NCBI RefSeq assembly: GCF_030440535.1
Contig: NZ_CP047117.1
Span: 1,674,001-1,738,000, forward strand
Length of the DNA stretch: 64,000 nucleotides
Source of the DNA: Corynebacterium capitovis DSM 44611
Lineage (GTDB): Bacteria > Actinomycetota > Actinomycetes > Mycobacteriales > Mycobacteriaceae
Direction: 5' to 3'
How positions within the stretch are numbered: position 1 is the stretch's first letter; each line of letters opens with the position of its first letter. This document shows positions 35,523-44,729 of the stretch, piece after piece. The notes under the pieces were generated by a model. It made no database searches. It had not been told where the DNA came from and was given only the letters and a program-made list of their open reading frames with translations. The position numbers and the translations under genes were made by a program.

Positions 35523-36031
35523 TGCGCGGTTTCTCACACCGTTTTCGCGGCTCCTTCGTCCTGTGGCTGACGCTCATGTGGTGCCTGCTACAGGGGGAGG
35601 TGTCGTGGGCGAACATCATCGGCGGCGCCCTGCTGGGTTCTCTGATTGTCCTCGCCCTGCCGCTCCCCCCGGTGCCGCGGACCGGCAACAAGGTGCGCGT
35701 GGGCAGGTTGCTGCGCTTCATCGTCGAGTGGGCCGGTGACCTGCTCACGTCCTCGGCCAAGGTGGCGTGGCTTGCGCTGCGACCCCAGCGGCCCCCGCGC
35801 AACGCGATCCTGCGGGTGCCCATGCGCGTCCAAAGCGAGCTCGTGTTCTACCTCGCCGCGTGCGCATATAACCTCCAACCCGGTGGTTCCGTCACGGACA
35901 TCGACATCGCCAACCGCGAGTGGACTATCCACGTCCTCGACGGTGAGACCGAGGCCGACCGCGAGCGGGAGAGGAAGGCCGTGGCCAAGCTGGAGCGACA
36001 GATGATCGCGATTTACGAAAGTAAGAGGTAA
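35522..36031 (+). CDS. mrpE: Mrp antiporter subunit E
   Basis: 169 aa. Two N-terminal membrane helices (FVLWLTLMWCLLQGEVSWANIIGGALLGSLIV) and a cytoplasmic MnhE domain (RNAILRVPMRVQSELVFYLAACAYNLQPGG; WTIHVLDG). Member of the antiporter complex. TAATG overlap with mrpD. Confidence 0.94.
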   Translation: MRGFSHRFRGSFVLWLTLMWCLLQGEVSWANIIGGALLGSLIVLALPLPPVPRTGNKVRVGRLLRFIVEWAGDLLTSSAKVAWLALRPQRPPRNAILRVPMRVQSELVFYLAACAYNLQPGGSVTDIDIANREWTIHVLDGETEADRERERKAVAKLERQMIAIYESKR

Positions 36032-36033
36032 AC

Positions 36034-36312
36034 GTGGACCCGACCTACTACACCGCCTTCCTCGGCATCGCCGCGGTCTTCCTCACCGTGGGGTTTTTCA
36101 TTCTCTGCTGGCGCCTCATCGTCGGCCCCGACTCGCTCGACCGCGTGATCAGCAGCGACGGGATCACCGCCTCGCTGCAGTGCGTCCTCGCCCTCTACAT
36201 CGCCTGGACGCTGGATACCACGGTTGTCGACGTCATGATGGTCATCGCCCTACTCGGGTTCATCTCTACCCTGTCTGTTGCGCGCTTTAGAAAGAGGGAC
36301 GGTTCCCAATGA
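36034..36312 (+). CDS. mrpF: Mrp antiporter subunit F
   Basis: 92 aa from GTG 36034, 2 bp after the mrpE stop. Three helices with the family pattern RLIVGPDSLDRVISSDGI and MMVIALLGFISTLSVARF. The stop overlaps the mrpG start (ATGA). Confidence 0.94.
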   Translation: MDPTYYTAFLGIAAVFLTVGFFILCWRLIVGPDSLDRVISSDGITASLQCVLALYIAWTLDTTVVDVMMVIALLGFISTLSVARFRKRDGSQ

Positions 36313-36710
36313 ATATTCATCTGCTCGCCGACATCATCTCGCTTCTGCTCATCCTCCCCGGCGCGTTCATGGTGTTTTCCGCCGCCGTCGGAGTGGTCCG
36401 CTTCCCCTCCACGATGGCGCGCATCCACGCGATCACGAAACCCCAGACCACCGGCCTGGTGCTACTCGTAGCGGGCACCCTCATCCGCCTCGTCTCCCAC
36501 CCCGACTTCGGCGTCCACCAGCGTGGCGACGCGGGAATCCTCCTGCTCTTGGTCGTGTTCGCCCTGATGACCAATCCGGTGACAGCGCAGCGCCTCTCCC
36601 GCGTCGCGCGGCGCGAGGGTCTCTACGGCGGCGACGACGCCATCACGGTCAACGAGCGCCCCGCGCCGTACTACCCGCAGCGCACCGACCCGCCGGCGTG
36701 GGGGTCCTAG
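36309..36710 (+). CDS. mrpG: Mrp antiporter subunit G
   Basis: 133 aa. Three helices; the PhaG/MnhG motif is [27 protein letters not shown]. Last gene of the mrp operon. Its TAG stop overlaps the TAG stop of the convergent ligase in the palindrome CTAG (36707-36710), so no spacer for a terminator exists between them. Confidence 0.94.
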   Translation: MNIHLLADIISLLLILPGAFMVFSAAVGVVRFPSTMARIHAITKPQTTGLVLLVAGTLIRLVSHPDFGVHQRGDAGILLLLVVFALMTNPVTAQRLSRVARREGLYGGDDAITVNERPAPYYPQRTDPPAWGS

Positions 36711-37846
36711 CTCTTCTCCCAGGTGAGGTCGACGAGGTCGTGGCAGGTGGCGTCGACGACGTCGCGCCAGTCCCCCGTCTTCTGGAACAGGCGGCGCTGG
36801 CGCTGGTAGCCGGCGCCACACTCGAGGATTTCGAGGACGAGCGCGAGCTCCTCTGCGCAGCCGAGCTCGTCGGCCACGGGCGCGAGGTCGTCGACAAGCT
36901 GGGCGAGCTCTTCTGTCACCCACCGCTCCTCCGTCTCCCGCGAGACGATGACAAGGGCCTCGAGCCCGTAGCGCGCGCCGCGCCACTTGTTCTCGGCGAC
37001 GTGCCACGGCTGGAGGGAGGGTAGGTCCTCGCCGCGGTCGATCATGCGGTCGAAGTGCACAACGAGGCAGTGGGTCAACGCGACGAGGGCCGCGAGCTCG
37101 CGCAGGTTGCTCGTCGCGTCCGAAATCCGCACCTCGATGGTGCCCCACTTCGCGGCGGGGCGGACGTCGAAGTGCATGCTGCCCGTGTGGTTGATCACGC
37201 CCGAGGTGCGCTGGTCCGTCATGAACTGGACCCAGTCGTCCCAGCTGGCAAACTGGTAGGGCATACCCGCCGTGGGAAGTTGCTGGTAGAGCATCGTTCT
37301 ATTCGACGCGTACCCCGTATCCAACCCCTCCCAGCCCGGGCTGGAGGCACTGATGGCCAACAGGTGCGGATATTTGGTCATCACCGCGTTGATGATGGGC
37401 CACACCCGGTCCTCGTGCCGGATGCCCACGTGGCAGTGCACTCCCCACAGCAGCATTTGCTGCCCCCAATATTGGGTCCGGTTGATGATCTCCCGGTAGG
37501 TCTCCTTGGGGCTGAGCGGCTGGGTGCGGAAATCCGAAAACGGGTGGCCGCCGCTGGCCCACAACCGCAGGCCTTCCTCCTCCACGACCTCCCGGACCTT
37601 GCCCGTTACGTCGGTGAGATAGCGCACCGCCTCTCCGGCGTTGCGGCACACCGGCGTGACCAACTCAACGGTGTTTTGCAGGAACTCTCGTTCCAGGTGC
37701 AGGTCGGGGTGGCGGCCCGCGACCTCGGCGATCACCTCGCCCGCGCGCGGAACGAGGTCCCGCGTTGTCGGGTCGACGATGCCGACCTCCCACTCGACGC
37801 CCAATGTCGGCGCGGGGGAGCGGTTGAAGTCGCGGAACTGGTCCAT
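36707..37846 (-). CDS. Carboxylate-amine ligase / glutamate-cysteine ligase-like (YbdK family)
   Basis: 379 aa from ATG 37846 ([19 protein letters not shown]). GCS2-family features: [13 protein letters not shown] with the metal-binding Glu, [39 protein letters not shown], and [14 protein letters not shown]. YbdK-type enzymes join glutamate to cysteine with ATP; in mycolate-containing actinobacteria the related EgtA acts in ergothioneine synthesis. The rest of that pathway is not here. Single gene, convergent with mrpG. Confidence 0.9.
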   Translation of the reverse strand: MDQFRDFNRSPAPTLGVEWEVGIVDPTTRDLVPRAGEVIAEVAGRHPDLHLEREFLQNTVELVTPVCRNAGEAVRYLTDVTGKVREVVEEEGLRLWASGGHPFSDFRTQPLSPKETYREIINRTQYWGQQMLLWGVHCHVGIRHEDRVWPIINAVMTKYPHLLAISASSPGWEGLDTGYASNRTMLYQQLPTAGMPYQFASWDDWVQFMTDQRTSGVINHTGSMHFDVRPAAKWGTIEVRISDATSNLRELAALVALTHCLVVHFDRMIDRGEDLPSLQPWHVAENKWRGARYGLEALVIVSRETEERWVTEELAQLVDDLAPVADELGCAEELALVLEILECGAGYQRQRRLFQKTGDWRDVVDATCHDLVDLTWEKS

Positions 37847-37856
37847 GCGCGAAAGT

Positions 37857-38594
37857 TTAACCCGCCAGGACCACCGTCACGGCGTTTCCATTCGCCGTTG
37901 CGGCGCCGGGCAGAGACGCCCCCGCGGGCAGGTCGGTCACCGCGCGCGCGGTTCCGCCCACGTGCTTCGCGACGTCCGCCGCGACCTCTCCGGCACCCGC
38001 GACCGAGGGGTTGTAGAACACGTAGGTCGTGTCGAAGACGCCGTACTGCTGTTCCGGCAGGTTCATTGCCGCGGCGTCGGCGGACTGGTTGGCTACGGTG
38101 TACTGCGTGCTCAGCTCGCGGGCGGTCTCGCTGGCGCGGGCCGGTACGGCGGAGTTGTTGTACACCAGCACCTGCGCGTTCGCCCTAGTCAGGCCCCCGG
38201 TCAGGCCCCCGGTCAGGCCCTCTCCGGTGGCCTGCGCGGGCGCCTGTGCAGGCGTGGTGGCGGGCGCGGTGGCCGGCGCGGGGCTCGTCGCCGTCGCGGA
38301 AGCACTGGACGACTGCGCGTTCCCGCTTGCGCTCGCCGACCCGGGGGCGGTGGCGGCCGTAGTCGCGCTGCTCTGCGCGGTCGTCTCACCGCCCTTGTCC
38401 GCGGTCAAGGCGTAGAGGCCCCAGAGCAGGAGGATGGCGGCGACGGCGATGAGCACCATCGCCAGGCCGCGCTTGGGCAACCCACCCGCAGCCACGGCGG
38501 TGCTGCCGGCGGCCTGGGAATCTTCAGCGACGCGGTGGGAGCCGCTGTACTCCTCGTTAGCGTGGTTATCGTGCTCATTGTTCACATCAGTCAC
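37857..38594 (-). CDS. LytR_C-domain envelope protein
   Basis: About 245 aa from GTG 38594, 10 bp after the stop of the upstream DUF3263 gene; the open frame goes further but overlaps that gene. One transmembrane helix ([21 protein letters not shown]) is followed by a Ser/Ala/Thr/Pro-rich extracytoplasmic linker with a short repeat (GGLTGGLT), then a LytR_C domain ([17 protein letters not shown] ... VTVVLAG). LytR_C modules occur in cell-wall ligases, but the catalytic LCP domain is missing here. Confidence 0.88.
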   Translation of the reverse strand: MTDVNNEHDNHANEEYSGSHRVAEDSQAAGSTAVAAGGLPKRGLAMVLIAVAAILLLWGLYALTADKGGETTAQSSATTAATAPGSASASGNAQSSSASATATSPAPATAPATTPAQAPAQATGEGLTGGLTGGLTRANAQVLVYNNSAVPARASETARELSTQYTVANQSADAAAMNLPEQQYGVFDTTYVFYNPSVAGAGEVAADVAKHVGGTARAVTDLPAGASLPGAATANGNAVTVVLAG

Positions 38595-38604
38595 ATCCGT
38601 AACA

Positions 38605-38829
38605 TTAGTCGATAGGTGGTACGTGGGCGTCGCGAAGCCGTTGCAACCTGCGAATGAGCTGGGGGCGCTGCGCGAGCGCATCGGGCGAGTCGAGCAGGAC
38701 GTTCAACCGCTGGTAGTACCGCACGGGGGTGAGCCCCAGCTGCGTGCGGATCGCCTCCTCTTTCGCGCCGAGGCCGCGGGGCGCAGAGGCCTCGAAATCG
38801 AGCACCGCTAAATCGTCCGGGGAGAGCAT
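38605..38829 (-). CDS. DUF3263 small helix-turn-helix-like protein
   Basis: 74 aa from ATG 38829 ([19 protein letters not shown]). The pattern AVLDFE....[22 protein letters not shown] is the DUF3263 family, predicted to have a sigma-like helix-turn-helix. Conserved in actinobacteria next to the LytR_C gene. The ATG lies 4 nt after a -10 (TATATT), so the mRNA is probably leaderless. An in-frame ATG at 38847 exists. Function unknown; DNA binding is inferred. Confidence 0.85.
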   Translation of the reverse strand: MLSPDDLAVLDFEASAPRGLGAKEEAIRTQLGLTPVRYYQRLNVLLDSPDALAQRPQLIRRLQRLRDAHVPPID

Positions 38830-38847
38830 GCCTAATATACTAGGCAT
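38828..38847. promoter_or_regulatory. Palindromic back-to-back leaderless promoters
   Basis: The 20-bp sequence ATGCCTAATATACTAGGCAT has perfect outer arms (ATGCCTA/TAGGCAT). On the plus strand TATACT (38836-38841) is followed by AGGC and the def ATG (38846). On the minus strand TATATT (38839-38834) is followed by AGGC and the DUF3263 ATG (38829). The two -10 boxes overlap by 4 bp, so the promoters should exclude each other. Confidence 0.65.
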
Positions 38848-39418
38848 GACAATTCGACCCATCGTGATCCACGGCGACCCGGTCCTCCACACCCCCACCA
38901 AGCTGGTTGAGCAGCCCGTGGAGGAGCTGCGTGAGCTCATCGCCGACATGCACGAGACGATGGACGCCGCGCACGGTGTCGGACTTGCCGCAAACCAGGT
39001 GGGCGTTCCGCTGCGATTGTTCGTCTACCACTGCCCCGACGGGGAGACCATGCGCCGCGGCACCGTGATCAACCCGGTGCTCGAGACCAGCGAGATCCCC
39101 AAAACCATGCCCCGCGACGACGGCGAGGACGACGAGGGATGCCTCTCCGTTCCCGGTGAAGGCTGGCCAACCGGCCGCGCGAGCTGGGCCAAGGTCACCG
39201 GCCTCGACGAAAACGGCGAGCCCGTCGAGGTTGAGGGCGAGGGGTTCTTCGCCCGCTGCTTGCAGCACGAGGTCGGCCACCTCGACGGCTTTGTCTACAC
39301 CGACGTCCTCATCGGGCGGTACAAGCGCGAAGCGAAGCGCGCCATCAAAGCGAACGGGTGGACCGAGCCGGGCCTGACCTGGCTCCCGGGTGTCGACGAA
39401 GACCCGTTCGGGCACTAG
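38846..39418 (+). CDS. def: Peptide deformylase
   Basis: 190 aa from ATG 38846 ([17 protein letters not shown]). Motif 1 is [10 protein letters not shown], motif 2 [10 protein letters not shown] with the metal-binding Cys, and motif 3 QHEVGHLDG (HExxH). Removes the formyl group from nascent proteins. The usual Asp after HE-x is Gly in this motif (QHEIDH in many homologues). Followed 1 bp later by a GNAT gene. Confidence 0.96.
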   Translation: MTIRPIVIHGDPVLHTPTKLVEQPVEELRELIADMHETMDAAHGVGLAANQVGVPLRLFVYHCPDGETMRRGTVINPVLETSEIPKTMPRDDGEDDEGCLSVPGEGWPTGRASWAKVTGLDENGEPVEVEGEGFFARCLQHEVGHLDGFVYTDVLIGRYKREAKRAIKANGWTEPGLTWLPGVDEDPFGH

Positions 39419-39419
39419 G

Positions 39420-40379
39420 ATGCCCGGGTTCTTCCGCTCGGAGGAGATCCGGCCCGGCGACAGAGTCGTCGCCCGGCGTGTCCGCGGCGAACAAGCCAGC
39501 GACATCATCGGCCACGTCGTCTCGGTCGACCCGCTGGTCCTCCGGCCCCAGAAGGTTGGCGGGCTGCCCTCTTCGAAGGACGCGATTGAGGTGGGGGACG
39601 TGCACGTCCTCAAGAAGCTGTCCCCGCGCACCGTGCGGAACTCGGACATCCGCGCCATCGAAACGGCCACCGCCAAGGCGTTTCCCGGGCACGAGCAGCA
39701 GCTTATCGACGGCTGGCTCGCCCGCTCGGGCGCAGACATCGCGGAGCGCTCCAACTCCGCCGTTCCGATCGGACACAGCGCCGGGTTTACTCCCGTCCCC
39801 CTCGACGCTTTGAAGCGCTTCTACGCCGAGCGGGGACAGCCCGTCCAGTTGCTCATCCCCGAACGCATCGGCAAACCCGCGCTCACGGTGCTGGACGAGC
39901 ACTGGACGGTGGGCGAAGACATCCTGGTCATGACCCACCCACTCACCGACCTCGCAGACCCCAGCCCGCGCTTCCGCATCGACGACGCCCCCGATGATGC
40001 GTGGCTGTCGATGTACCACTACCGCGGCCTCGACCTCCCCGCCGAGGCCGTCCTCGCGCTGGCGAAGAGCATCGACGGGCGCATCGCCTTCGCCCGCCTC
40101 GTCGAGGACGACCGGACCGCCGCTATCACCCGCGCGACGCTGACCACCTCCCACGACGGGCGCCTCTGGTTGGGTTACTCCGCCGTCGAGGTCCACCCTG
40201 ACTACCGGCGCCGCGGCCTCGGCACCGAACTGACCCGCAGCCTCCTCGCCTGGGGCAAAGCGGAAGGCGCCGCCGGTGCCTACCTACAAACCCTCGCCTC
40301 CAACGACGCCGCGATCGGGATGTACACGAAAATCGGTTTCACAGAGCACCACCGGCACCGCTACGCCCGCTTGGGTTAG
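39420..40379 (+). CDS. GNAT-family N-acetyltransferase
   Basis: 319 aa from ATG 39420, just after the def stop. The C-terminal GNAT domain has the acetyl-CoA motif A: VEVHPDYRRRGLGTELTRSLLAWG, then YLQTLASNDAAIGMYTKIGFTEHHRHRYA. The N-terminal ~130 residues (EIRPGDRVVARRV...) form an extra domain that looks like a beta-barrel and is typical of the corynebacterial/mycobacterial def-GNAT-xth arrangement. Substrate unknown. Confidence 0.9.
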   Translation: MPGFFRSEEIRPGDRVVARRVRGEQASDIIGHVVSVDPLVLRPQKVGGLPSSKDAIEVGDVHVLKKLSPRTVRNSDIRAIETATAKAFPGHEQQLIDGWLARSGADIAERSNSAVPIGHSAGFTPVPLDALKRFYAERGQPVQLLIPERIGKPALTVLDEHWTVGEDILVMTHPLTDLADPSPRFRIDDAPDDAWLSMYHYRGLDLPAEAVLALAKSIDGRIAFARLVEDDRTAAITRATLTTSHDGRLWLGYSAVEVHPDYRRRGLGTELTRSLLAWGKAEGAAGAYLQTLASNDAAIGMYTKIGFTEHHRHRYARLG

Positions 40380-40388
40380 GGTGTATCC

Positions 40389-41180
40389 ATGCGCATCGCC
40401 ACCTGGAACGTGAACTCGGTCCGCAGCCGGGCCGAGCGCGTCGCCGCCTTCCTCGAACGCGAGAACATCGACGTGCTCGCCATGCAGGAAACAAAGGTCC
40501 AGGACGACAAGTTCCCCTACTCCACCTTCGCCGCCCTGGGTTATGACGTCGCCCACGTCGGCTACTCCCAGTGGAACGGCGTGGCCATCGCCAGCCGCGT
40601 CGGCCTCGACAACGTCCGCGACCACTTCGACATGCAGCCCTCCTTCGCCAAAACCGGTGACCCCACCGTCGAAGCCCGCGCAGTCGGCGCCACCTGCGGC
40701 GGAGTGGACGTGTGGAGCCTGTACGTCCCCAACGGCCGCAGCATCACCGACGCGCACTACAACTACAAGCTCCAGTTCCTCTACTCCCTCGCGGATCAGG
40801 TCGACCCGAACGCCCCGCAGGTCTATTGCGGTGACTACAACATCGCCCCCCGTGACGAGGACGTCTGGGACATCGCATGGTTCGAGGGAAAGACCCACGT
40901 CACCGAGCCCGAGCGCGCCGCCTTCCAGATGCTTCTCGAAGCCGGGCTCACCCAGGTCACCCACGACGACCCCTACTCATTCTGGGATTACAAGTCCCTG
41001 CGCTTCCAGAAGAACGAGGGCATGCTGATCGACTTCCAACTGGTCACGGCGACCATGGGGCGTCGATTAGCACACGCGTGGGTCGACACCGCCGAGCGGC
41101 GCGGGAAGGGGGCCAGCGATCACGCGCCCGTGATCGCCGACTATGACACGACGGACCTCACGCTTGACGACGTCCGATGA
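40389..41180 (+). CDS. xth: Exodeoxyribonuclease III (AP endonuclease)
   Basis: 263 aa, MRIATWNVNSVRSRAERV. Endonuclease/exonuclease/phosphatase fold with the catalytic Glu in LAMQETKVQDDKFP, Asp/Asn in CGDYNIAPRDEDVWD, and the terminal SDHAPVIADY. Acts in base-excision repair. The stop overlaps the cardiolipin synthase start (ATGA). Confidence 0.95.
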   Translation: MRIATWNVNSVRSRAERVAAFLERENIDVLAMQETKVQDDKFPYSTFAALGYDVAHVGYSQWNGVAIASRVGLDNVRDHFDMQPSFAKTGDPTVEARAVGATCGGVDVWSLYVPNGRSITDAHYNYKLQFLYSLADQVDPNAPQVYCGDYNIAPRDEDVWDIAWFEGKTHVTEPERAAFQMLLEAGLTQVTHDDPYSFWDYKSLRFQKNEGMLIDFQLVTATMGRRLAHAWVDTAERRGKGASDHAPVIADYDTTDLTLDDVR

Positions 41181-42655
41181 GCCTCGCCCTCGACATTTCG
41201 CTCTGGCAATTCGCCTTCATGGTGCTCGAATACGGCATCAAGTTCGTCATGATCGGCGTCGTCCCCGCCAATCGGCGCCCATCCAGCGCGAACGCGTGGC
41301 TGCTGCTCATCCTGCTCGTGCCCGTCATCGGCTTGCCCCTCTACCTGCTCATGGGCTCGGCGTGGATGTCGCGCCGCCGCCACCGCATCCAGCAGGACGC
41401 CAACGACGCGCTGGCTAACGTCCACGCCGAGATCCCCGACTACCCCGCGGGCGCGATCGAGTCCGACGAGGTGGAGGCCATGGTGCGCCTGCACCGCACC
41501 CTCACCGGGTTCCCCGCGGTCTACGCTCACGCGCCGCGGCTCTGGTCGGACTACGACCTCGCCATAGCGCGCATCGCCGATCTCATCGACACCGCGCAGC
41601 ACTACGTCGACATCGAGATTTACGCCGTGGCCTGGGATACCACCACCGCTCCCGTCTTCGACGCGATGGAGCGCGCCGTCAAGCGCGGTGTACACGTCCG
41701 CCTCTTGCTCGATCACATCGGGTCCCGTAAGTACCCCGGTTTCCGAAAGATGAAGAAGCACCTGGACGAGATCGGCGTGCACTGGCACCTCATGCTCCCC
41801 GTAGACCCGTTGCGCCTCCGGTGGCGGCGCCCCGACCTGCGCAACCACCGCAAGGTTGTGGTCATCGACGGCCGCGTTGGCTACCTGGGCAGCCTCAACC
41901 TCATCGACCGCGGCTACCTCCTACGCCGCCACCTCCGCGCGCACCGCCAGTGGATCGACGCCTTCGTCGAGCTCGAGGGGCCGATTGTCACCTCGCTTGA
42001 GTACATGTTTGCCGTGGACTGGTACACCGAGTCCGACGAGCTCATCGAGCTCCACCCGCCAACCCCTGCCGCCGACCTCGACGCCCCCGACGTCAACATC
42101 GTCCAGCTCGTCCCCTCCGGGCCCGGCTATCAGACCGAACCGAACCTCCGCATGTTCACCACGATCATGCACCATGCCCGGCAGCGCCTCATTCTCTGCT
42201 CGCCCTACTTCGTCCCCGACGACACCCTCCTCGACGCCATCACAACCGCGTGCTACCGCGGCGTCCGCGTCGACCTCCTCGTCGGGGAAAAGGCAGACCA
42301 GTTCATGGTCGAGCACGCACAATCCGCCTACTACGAGCAGCTTCTCGACGCCGGCGTGCACATCTGGGAGTTCCCCGCCCCCTACGTCTTGCACACGAAG
42401 TTCGCCCTCGCGGACCCCGGCCTCGTCTCCAGCGTCGCCGTGATCGGGTCCTCCAACATGGACATGCGATCTTTCACCCTGAACTACGAAAACTCGCTCT
42501 TCGTGGCGCGCGGCCCGCTCCTCACCGACCTCGCCGACCTCGCCACCACATACATGAGCGTCTCCCGCGAGCTCACCCTCGCGCGGTGGAACCGGCGACC
42601 CTGGTACCGGAAGTACGTGGACAACGTCATGAAACTGACGTCCGCACTGCAGTAG
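41177..42655 (+). CDS. cls: Cardiolipin synthase (PLD superfamily)
   Basis: 492 aa. Two N-terminal membrane helices (about 8-60) are followed by two phosphodiesterase domains with HKD motifs: NHRKVVVIDGRVGYLGSLN and LHTKFALADPGLVSSVAVIGSSN. Makes cardiolipin in the membrane. Translationally coupled to xth. Confidence 0.94.
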   Translation: MSLALDISLWQFAFMVLEYGIKFVMIGVVPANRRPSSANAWLLLILLVPVIGLPLYLLMGSAWMSRRRHRIQQDANDALANVHAEIPDYPAGAIESDEVEAMVRLHRTLTGFPAVYAHAPRLWSDYDLAIARIADLIDTAQHYVDIEIYAVAWDTTTAPVFDAMERAVKRGVHVRLLLDHIGSRKYPGFRKMKKHLDEIGVHWHLMLPVDPLRLRWRRPDLRNHRKVVVIDGRVGYLGSLNLIDRGYLLRRHLRAHRQWIDAFVELEGPIVTSLEYMFAVDWYTESDELIELHPPTPAADLDAPDVNIVQLVPSGPGYQTEPNLRMFTTIMHHARQRLILCSPYFVPDDTLLDAITTACYRGVRVDLLVGEKADQFMVEHAQSAYYEQLLDAGVHIWEFPAPYVLHTKFALADPGLVSSVAVIGSSNMDMRSFTLNYENSLFVARGPLLTDLADLATTYMSVSRELTLARWNRRPWYRKYVDNVMKLTSALQ

Positions 42656-42659
42656 ACGT

Positions 42660-42673
42660 GGGGTGTCCACCCC
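42660..42673. terminator. Short hairpin between convergent cls and ABC permease
   Basis: GGGGT-GTCC-ACCCC in a 21-bp spacer. The stem is only 5 bp and has no T-run on either side, so termination function is uncertain. Confidence 0.35.
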
Positions 42674-42676
42674 GGC

Positions 42677-43336
42677 TCAGGCGTCGCGCAGCTCTAAAAG
42701 CACGACCCCCGCGACCCATGCCACGGCAGCCCACGCGGTGACAATGCCCAAGGAGGACCAGCTGCCGTTGAATAGGAAGGTAGAGACGTTAAAGAAGGGC
42801 GTGTACCTGTCAATCCCCTCGCCCGGGGTCATGCGCACGACGGCCTCAAGGACGAACTGCAGGGCAAGGACCGTGGTGACCGCCCCGGCGGTGTTGCGCA
42901 GCAGCCAGGCCACACCCTGTGTGAGGAGGGTGACCGCTGCGGCCACGAGGGGGAGTCGCCCTAGGTCGGCACGTGGTGCGTCGGCAAGCGAAAAAGCGAG
43001 TGCTTCGGCGAGGAACGCGCACCCGGCGGAGAGGACCGCGGACGCAACGAGTTTGACCAGCGCGACTTTCCACCGCGCAGGGGTGATCCGGTAGGTCACG
43101 CTGGGGATGCCGTAGCGGTATTCGGTGGCTACAGCCATGGCGGATTGAACGATGACGAGCGGGGATATCGCCAGCCCGACAGACAGGATGATCGTGGAGG
43201 CGGGCATCCAGAAGCCCTGGCCACCACCAAAGGCGAACCCGACAAGGGCTCCGGCGGCAATGATCAGGCCGGAGGTCCACCACGGGGCGGCCGTGGTGCG
43301 CAGTTTGGTCAGTTCGGAGCGAGTGAGGTTAAGCAC
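42677..43336 (-). CDS. ABC exporter permease (ABC-2 type)
   Basis: About 219 aa from GTG 43336 (VLNLTRSELTKLRTTAAPWW), overlapping the ATPase stop by 8 bp. The pattern R-S-E-x-T-K-L-R-T-T near the start is typical of actinobacterial ABC-2 permeases; six membrane helices follow. Partner of the upstream ATPase. Substrate unknown. Confidence 0.88.
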   Translation of the reverse strand: MLNLTRSELTKLRTTAAPWWTSGLIIAAGALVGFAFGGGQGFWMPASTIILSVGLAISPLVIVQSAMAVATEYRYGIPSVTYRITPARWKVALVKLVASAVLSAGCAFLAEALAFSLADAPRADLGRLPLVAAAVTLLTQGVAWLLRNTAGAVTTVLALQFVLEAVVRMTPGEGIDRYTPFFNVSTFLFNGSWSSLGIVTAWAAVAWVAGVVLLELRDA

Positions 43337-44216
43337 GGTCGTCCTCGGTGGAGTGAAGGTAGGCGTCCTCGAGGGACGCGTGGTGCTCGCTGAGCTCGGC
43401 AAGCTGGACGCGGTGGGCGAAGGCCACCGCCCCGATCTCCTCCGCCGTGCGGCCCCGGATGCTAAACCCAGCGCCCGCGCGGGCGTACGCGATGCCCTCC
43501 GCGTCCAGCGCGGAGGCGAGGAGGTCGGGGGCGGCCGCGCGGACATACACGCTTGTCGACGCATACGCGTCCACGAACTGGTCAACCGAAGTATCGGCGA
43601 CGAGCCGACCCCGGTCGATCACCACGAGCCGCTGCGCGGTCTGCGCCATCTCCGCGAGCGCGTGCGACGAGACGAGGACGGTGCGGCCCTCGCTGGCCAA
43701 CTCCCGCAGGAGCGTGCGCACCCAGCGGATTCCCTCCGGGTCGAGGCCGTTGATCGGCTCGTCGAGGACGAGGACCGAGGGGTCTCCCAGCAGGGCGGAG
43801 GCGATGCCGAGGCGCTGATGCATGCCGAGGGAGAAACCACCGACGCGCTTGCCGGCGGCGTAGCTGAGTCCCACGAGGTCGAGGACCTCGTCCACGCGGG
43901 CGCGCGGTATCCCCGCCGCGTGCGCCTGCCACAGGAGCGTGTTGTAAGCGGTGCGGCCGGGGTGGGCTGCTGTGGCGTCGAGGACCGCGCCGACGGTGCG
44001 GGCCGGGTGGGGGAGGTCGCGGTACCTGAGGCCGTCGATAAGAGCGCTGCCCGAGGTCGGCGCGTCGAGGCCCACGATGATGCGCATCGTGGTTGATTTT
44101 CCTGCGCCGTTGGGGCCAAGGAAACCCGTCACCGCGCCCGGCTCGACCGTGAACGTGAGGTTGTCCACCGCGCGGGCGCGCCCGTATGTTTTGCTCAGCT
44201 CACGGACGTCGATCAT
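43329..44216 (-). CDS. ABC exporter ATP-binding protein
   Basis: 295 aa from ATG 44216 (MIDVRELSKTYGRARAVD); the open frame extends far upstream through the NUDIX gene but without support. Walker A GPNGAGKST, signature FSLGMHQRLG, Walker B VLVLDEPINGLDPEG. CcmA/DrrA-type with a C-terminal dimerisation region. Typical of two-gene exporters for drugs, lipids or peptides. Start overlaps the NUDIX stop. Confidence 0.93.
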   Translation of the reverse strand: MIDVRELSKTYGRARAVDNLTFTVEPGAVTGFLGPNGAGKSTTMRIIVGLDAPTSGSALIDGLRYRDLPHPARTVGAVLDATAAHPGRTAYNTLLWQAHAAGIPRARVDEVLDLVGLSYAAGKRVGGFSLGMHQRLGIASALLGDPSVLVLDEPINGLDPEGIRWVRTLLRELASEGRTVLVSSHALAEMAQTAQRLVVIDRGRLVADTSVDQFVDAYASTSVYVRAAAPDLLASALDAEGIAYARAGAGFSIRGRTAEEIGAVAFAHRVQLAELSEHHASLEDAYLHSTEDDRA

Positions 44217-44680
44217 GCTGTGCGTCCGGTGCGGGCGAGGAGGGTGTCCAAAGAGGCGTCGAAACCCGGGTGCAACGGGAGGTCGCGCAGCTGCGCGACG
44301 GGGACCCAGCGCAGCTCCTTGCTTTCCTCGTTGGCCTCGACGGGGATCGGGCGGCCCGTCGAGGTGACCGCGATGACGGTTGTATACGTCCACCCGGAGG
44401 CGAAGGGGCCCGCGGTTACGAGCTCGTCGCACACCTCGACGAGGCTGGTATCGAGAGTGCATTCCTCGACGGCCTCGCGCAGCGCGGCCTCGGCGACGGT
44501 CTCGTGGGAGTCCCGCGCCCCGCCCGGCAAGCCCCACGTGCCTCCCTGCGCTGTCCACAGGGAGCGATGCTGCAGAAGAATGAGGTCCCCGGCCTGCAAG
44601 AACAGGCCAGCCGCACCGAACTTGCCCCACATCTTCGTGCCGTCGGGGCCCTCGACCCACCCGTTGCCGTCGCCTAACAT
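44213..44680 (-). CDS. NUDIX hydrolase
   Basis: 155 aa from ATG 44680 (MLGDGNGWVEGPDG); a GTG at 44698 is possible. The Nudix box is complete: G-x5-E-x7-REAVEEC in the region GGARDSHETVAEAAL onward. Hydrolyses nucleoside diphosphate-linked compounds, substrate unknown. Divergent from glnX with 49 bp between the starts. Confidence 0.9.
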   Translation of the reverse strand: MLGDGNGWVEGPDGTKMWGKFGAAGLFLQAGDLILLQHRSLWTAQGGTWGLPGGARDSHETVAEAALREAVEECTLDTSLVEVCDELVTAGPFASGWTYTTVIAVTSTGRPIPVEANEESKELRWVPVAQLRDLPLHPGFDASLDTLLARTGRTA

Positions 44681-44729
44681 AGCCCCCACAATAGGCACAC
44701 CCGGACGTTCGGCGGGATATTCTAGGGCA

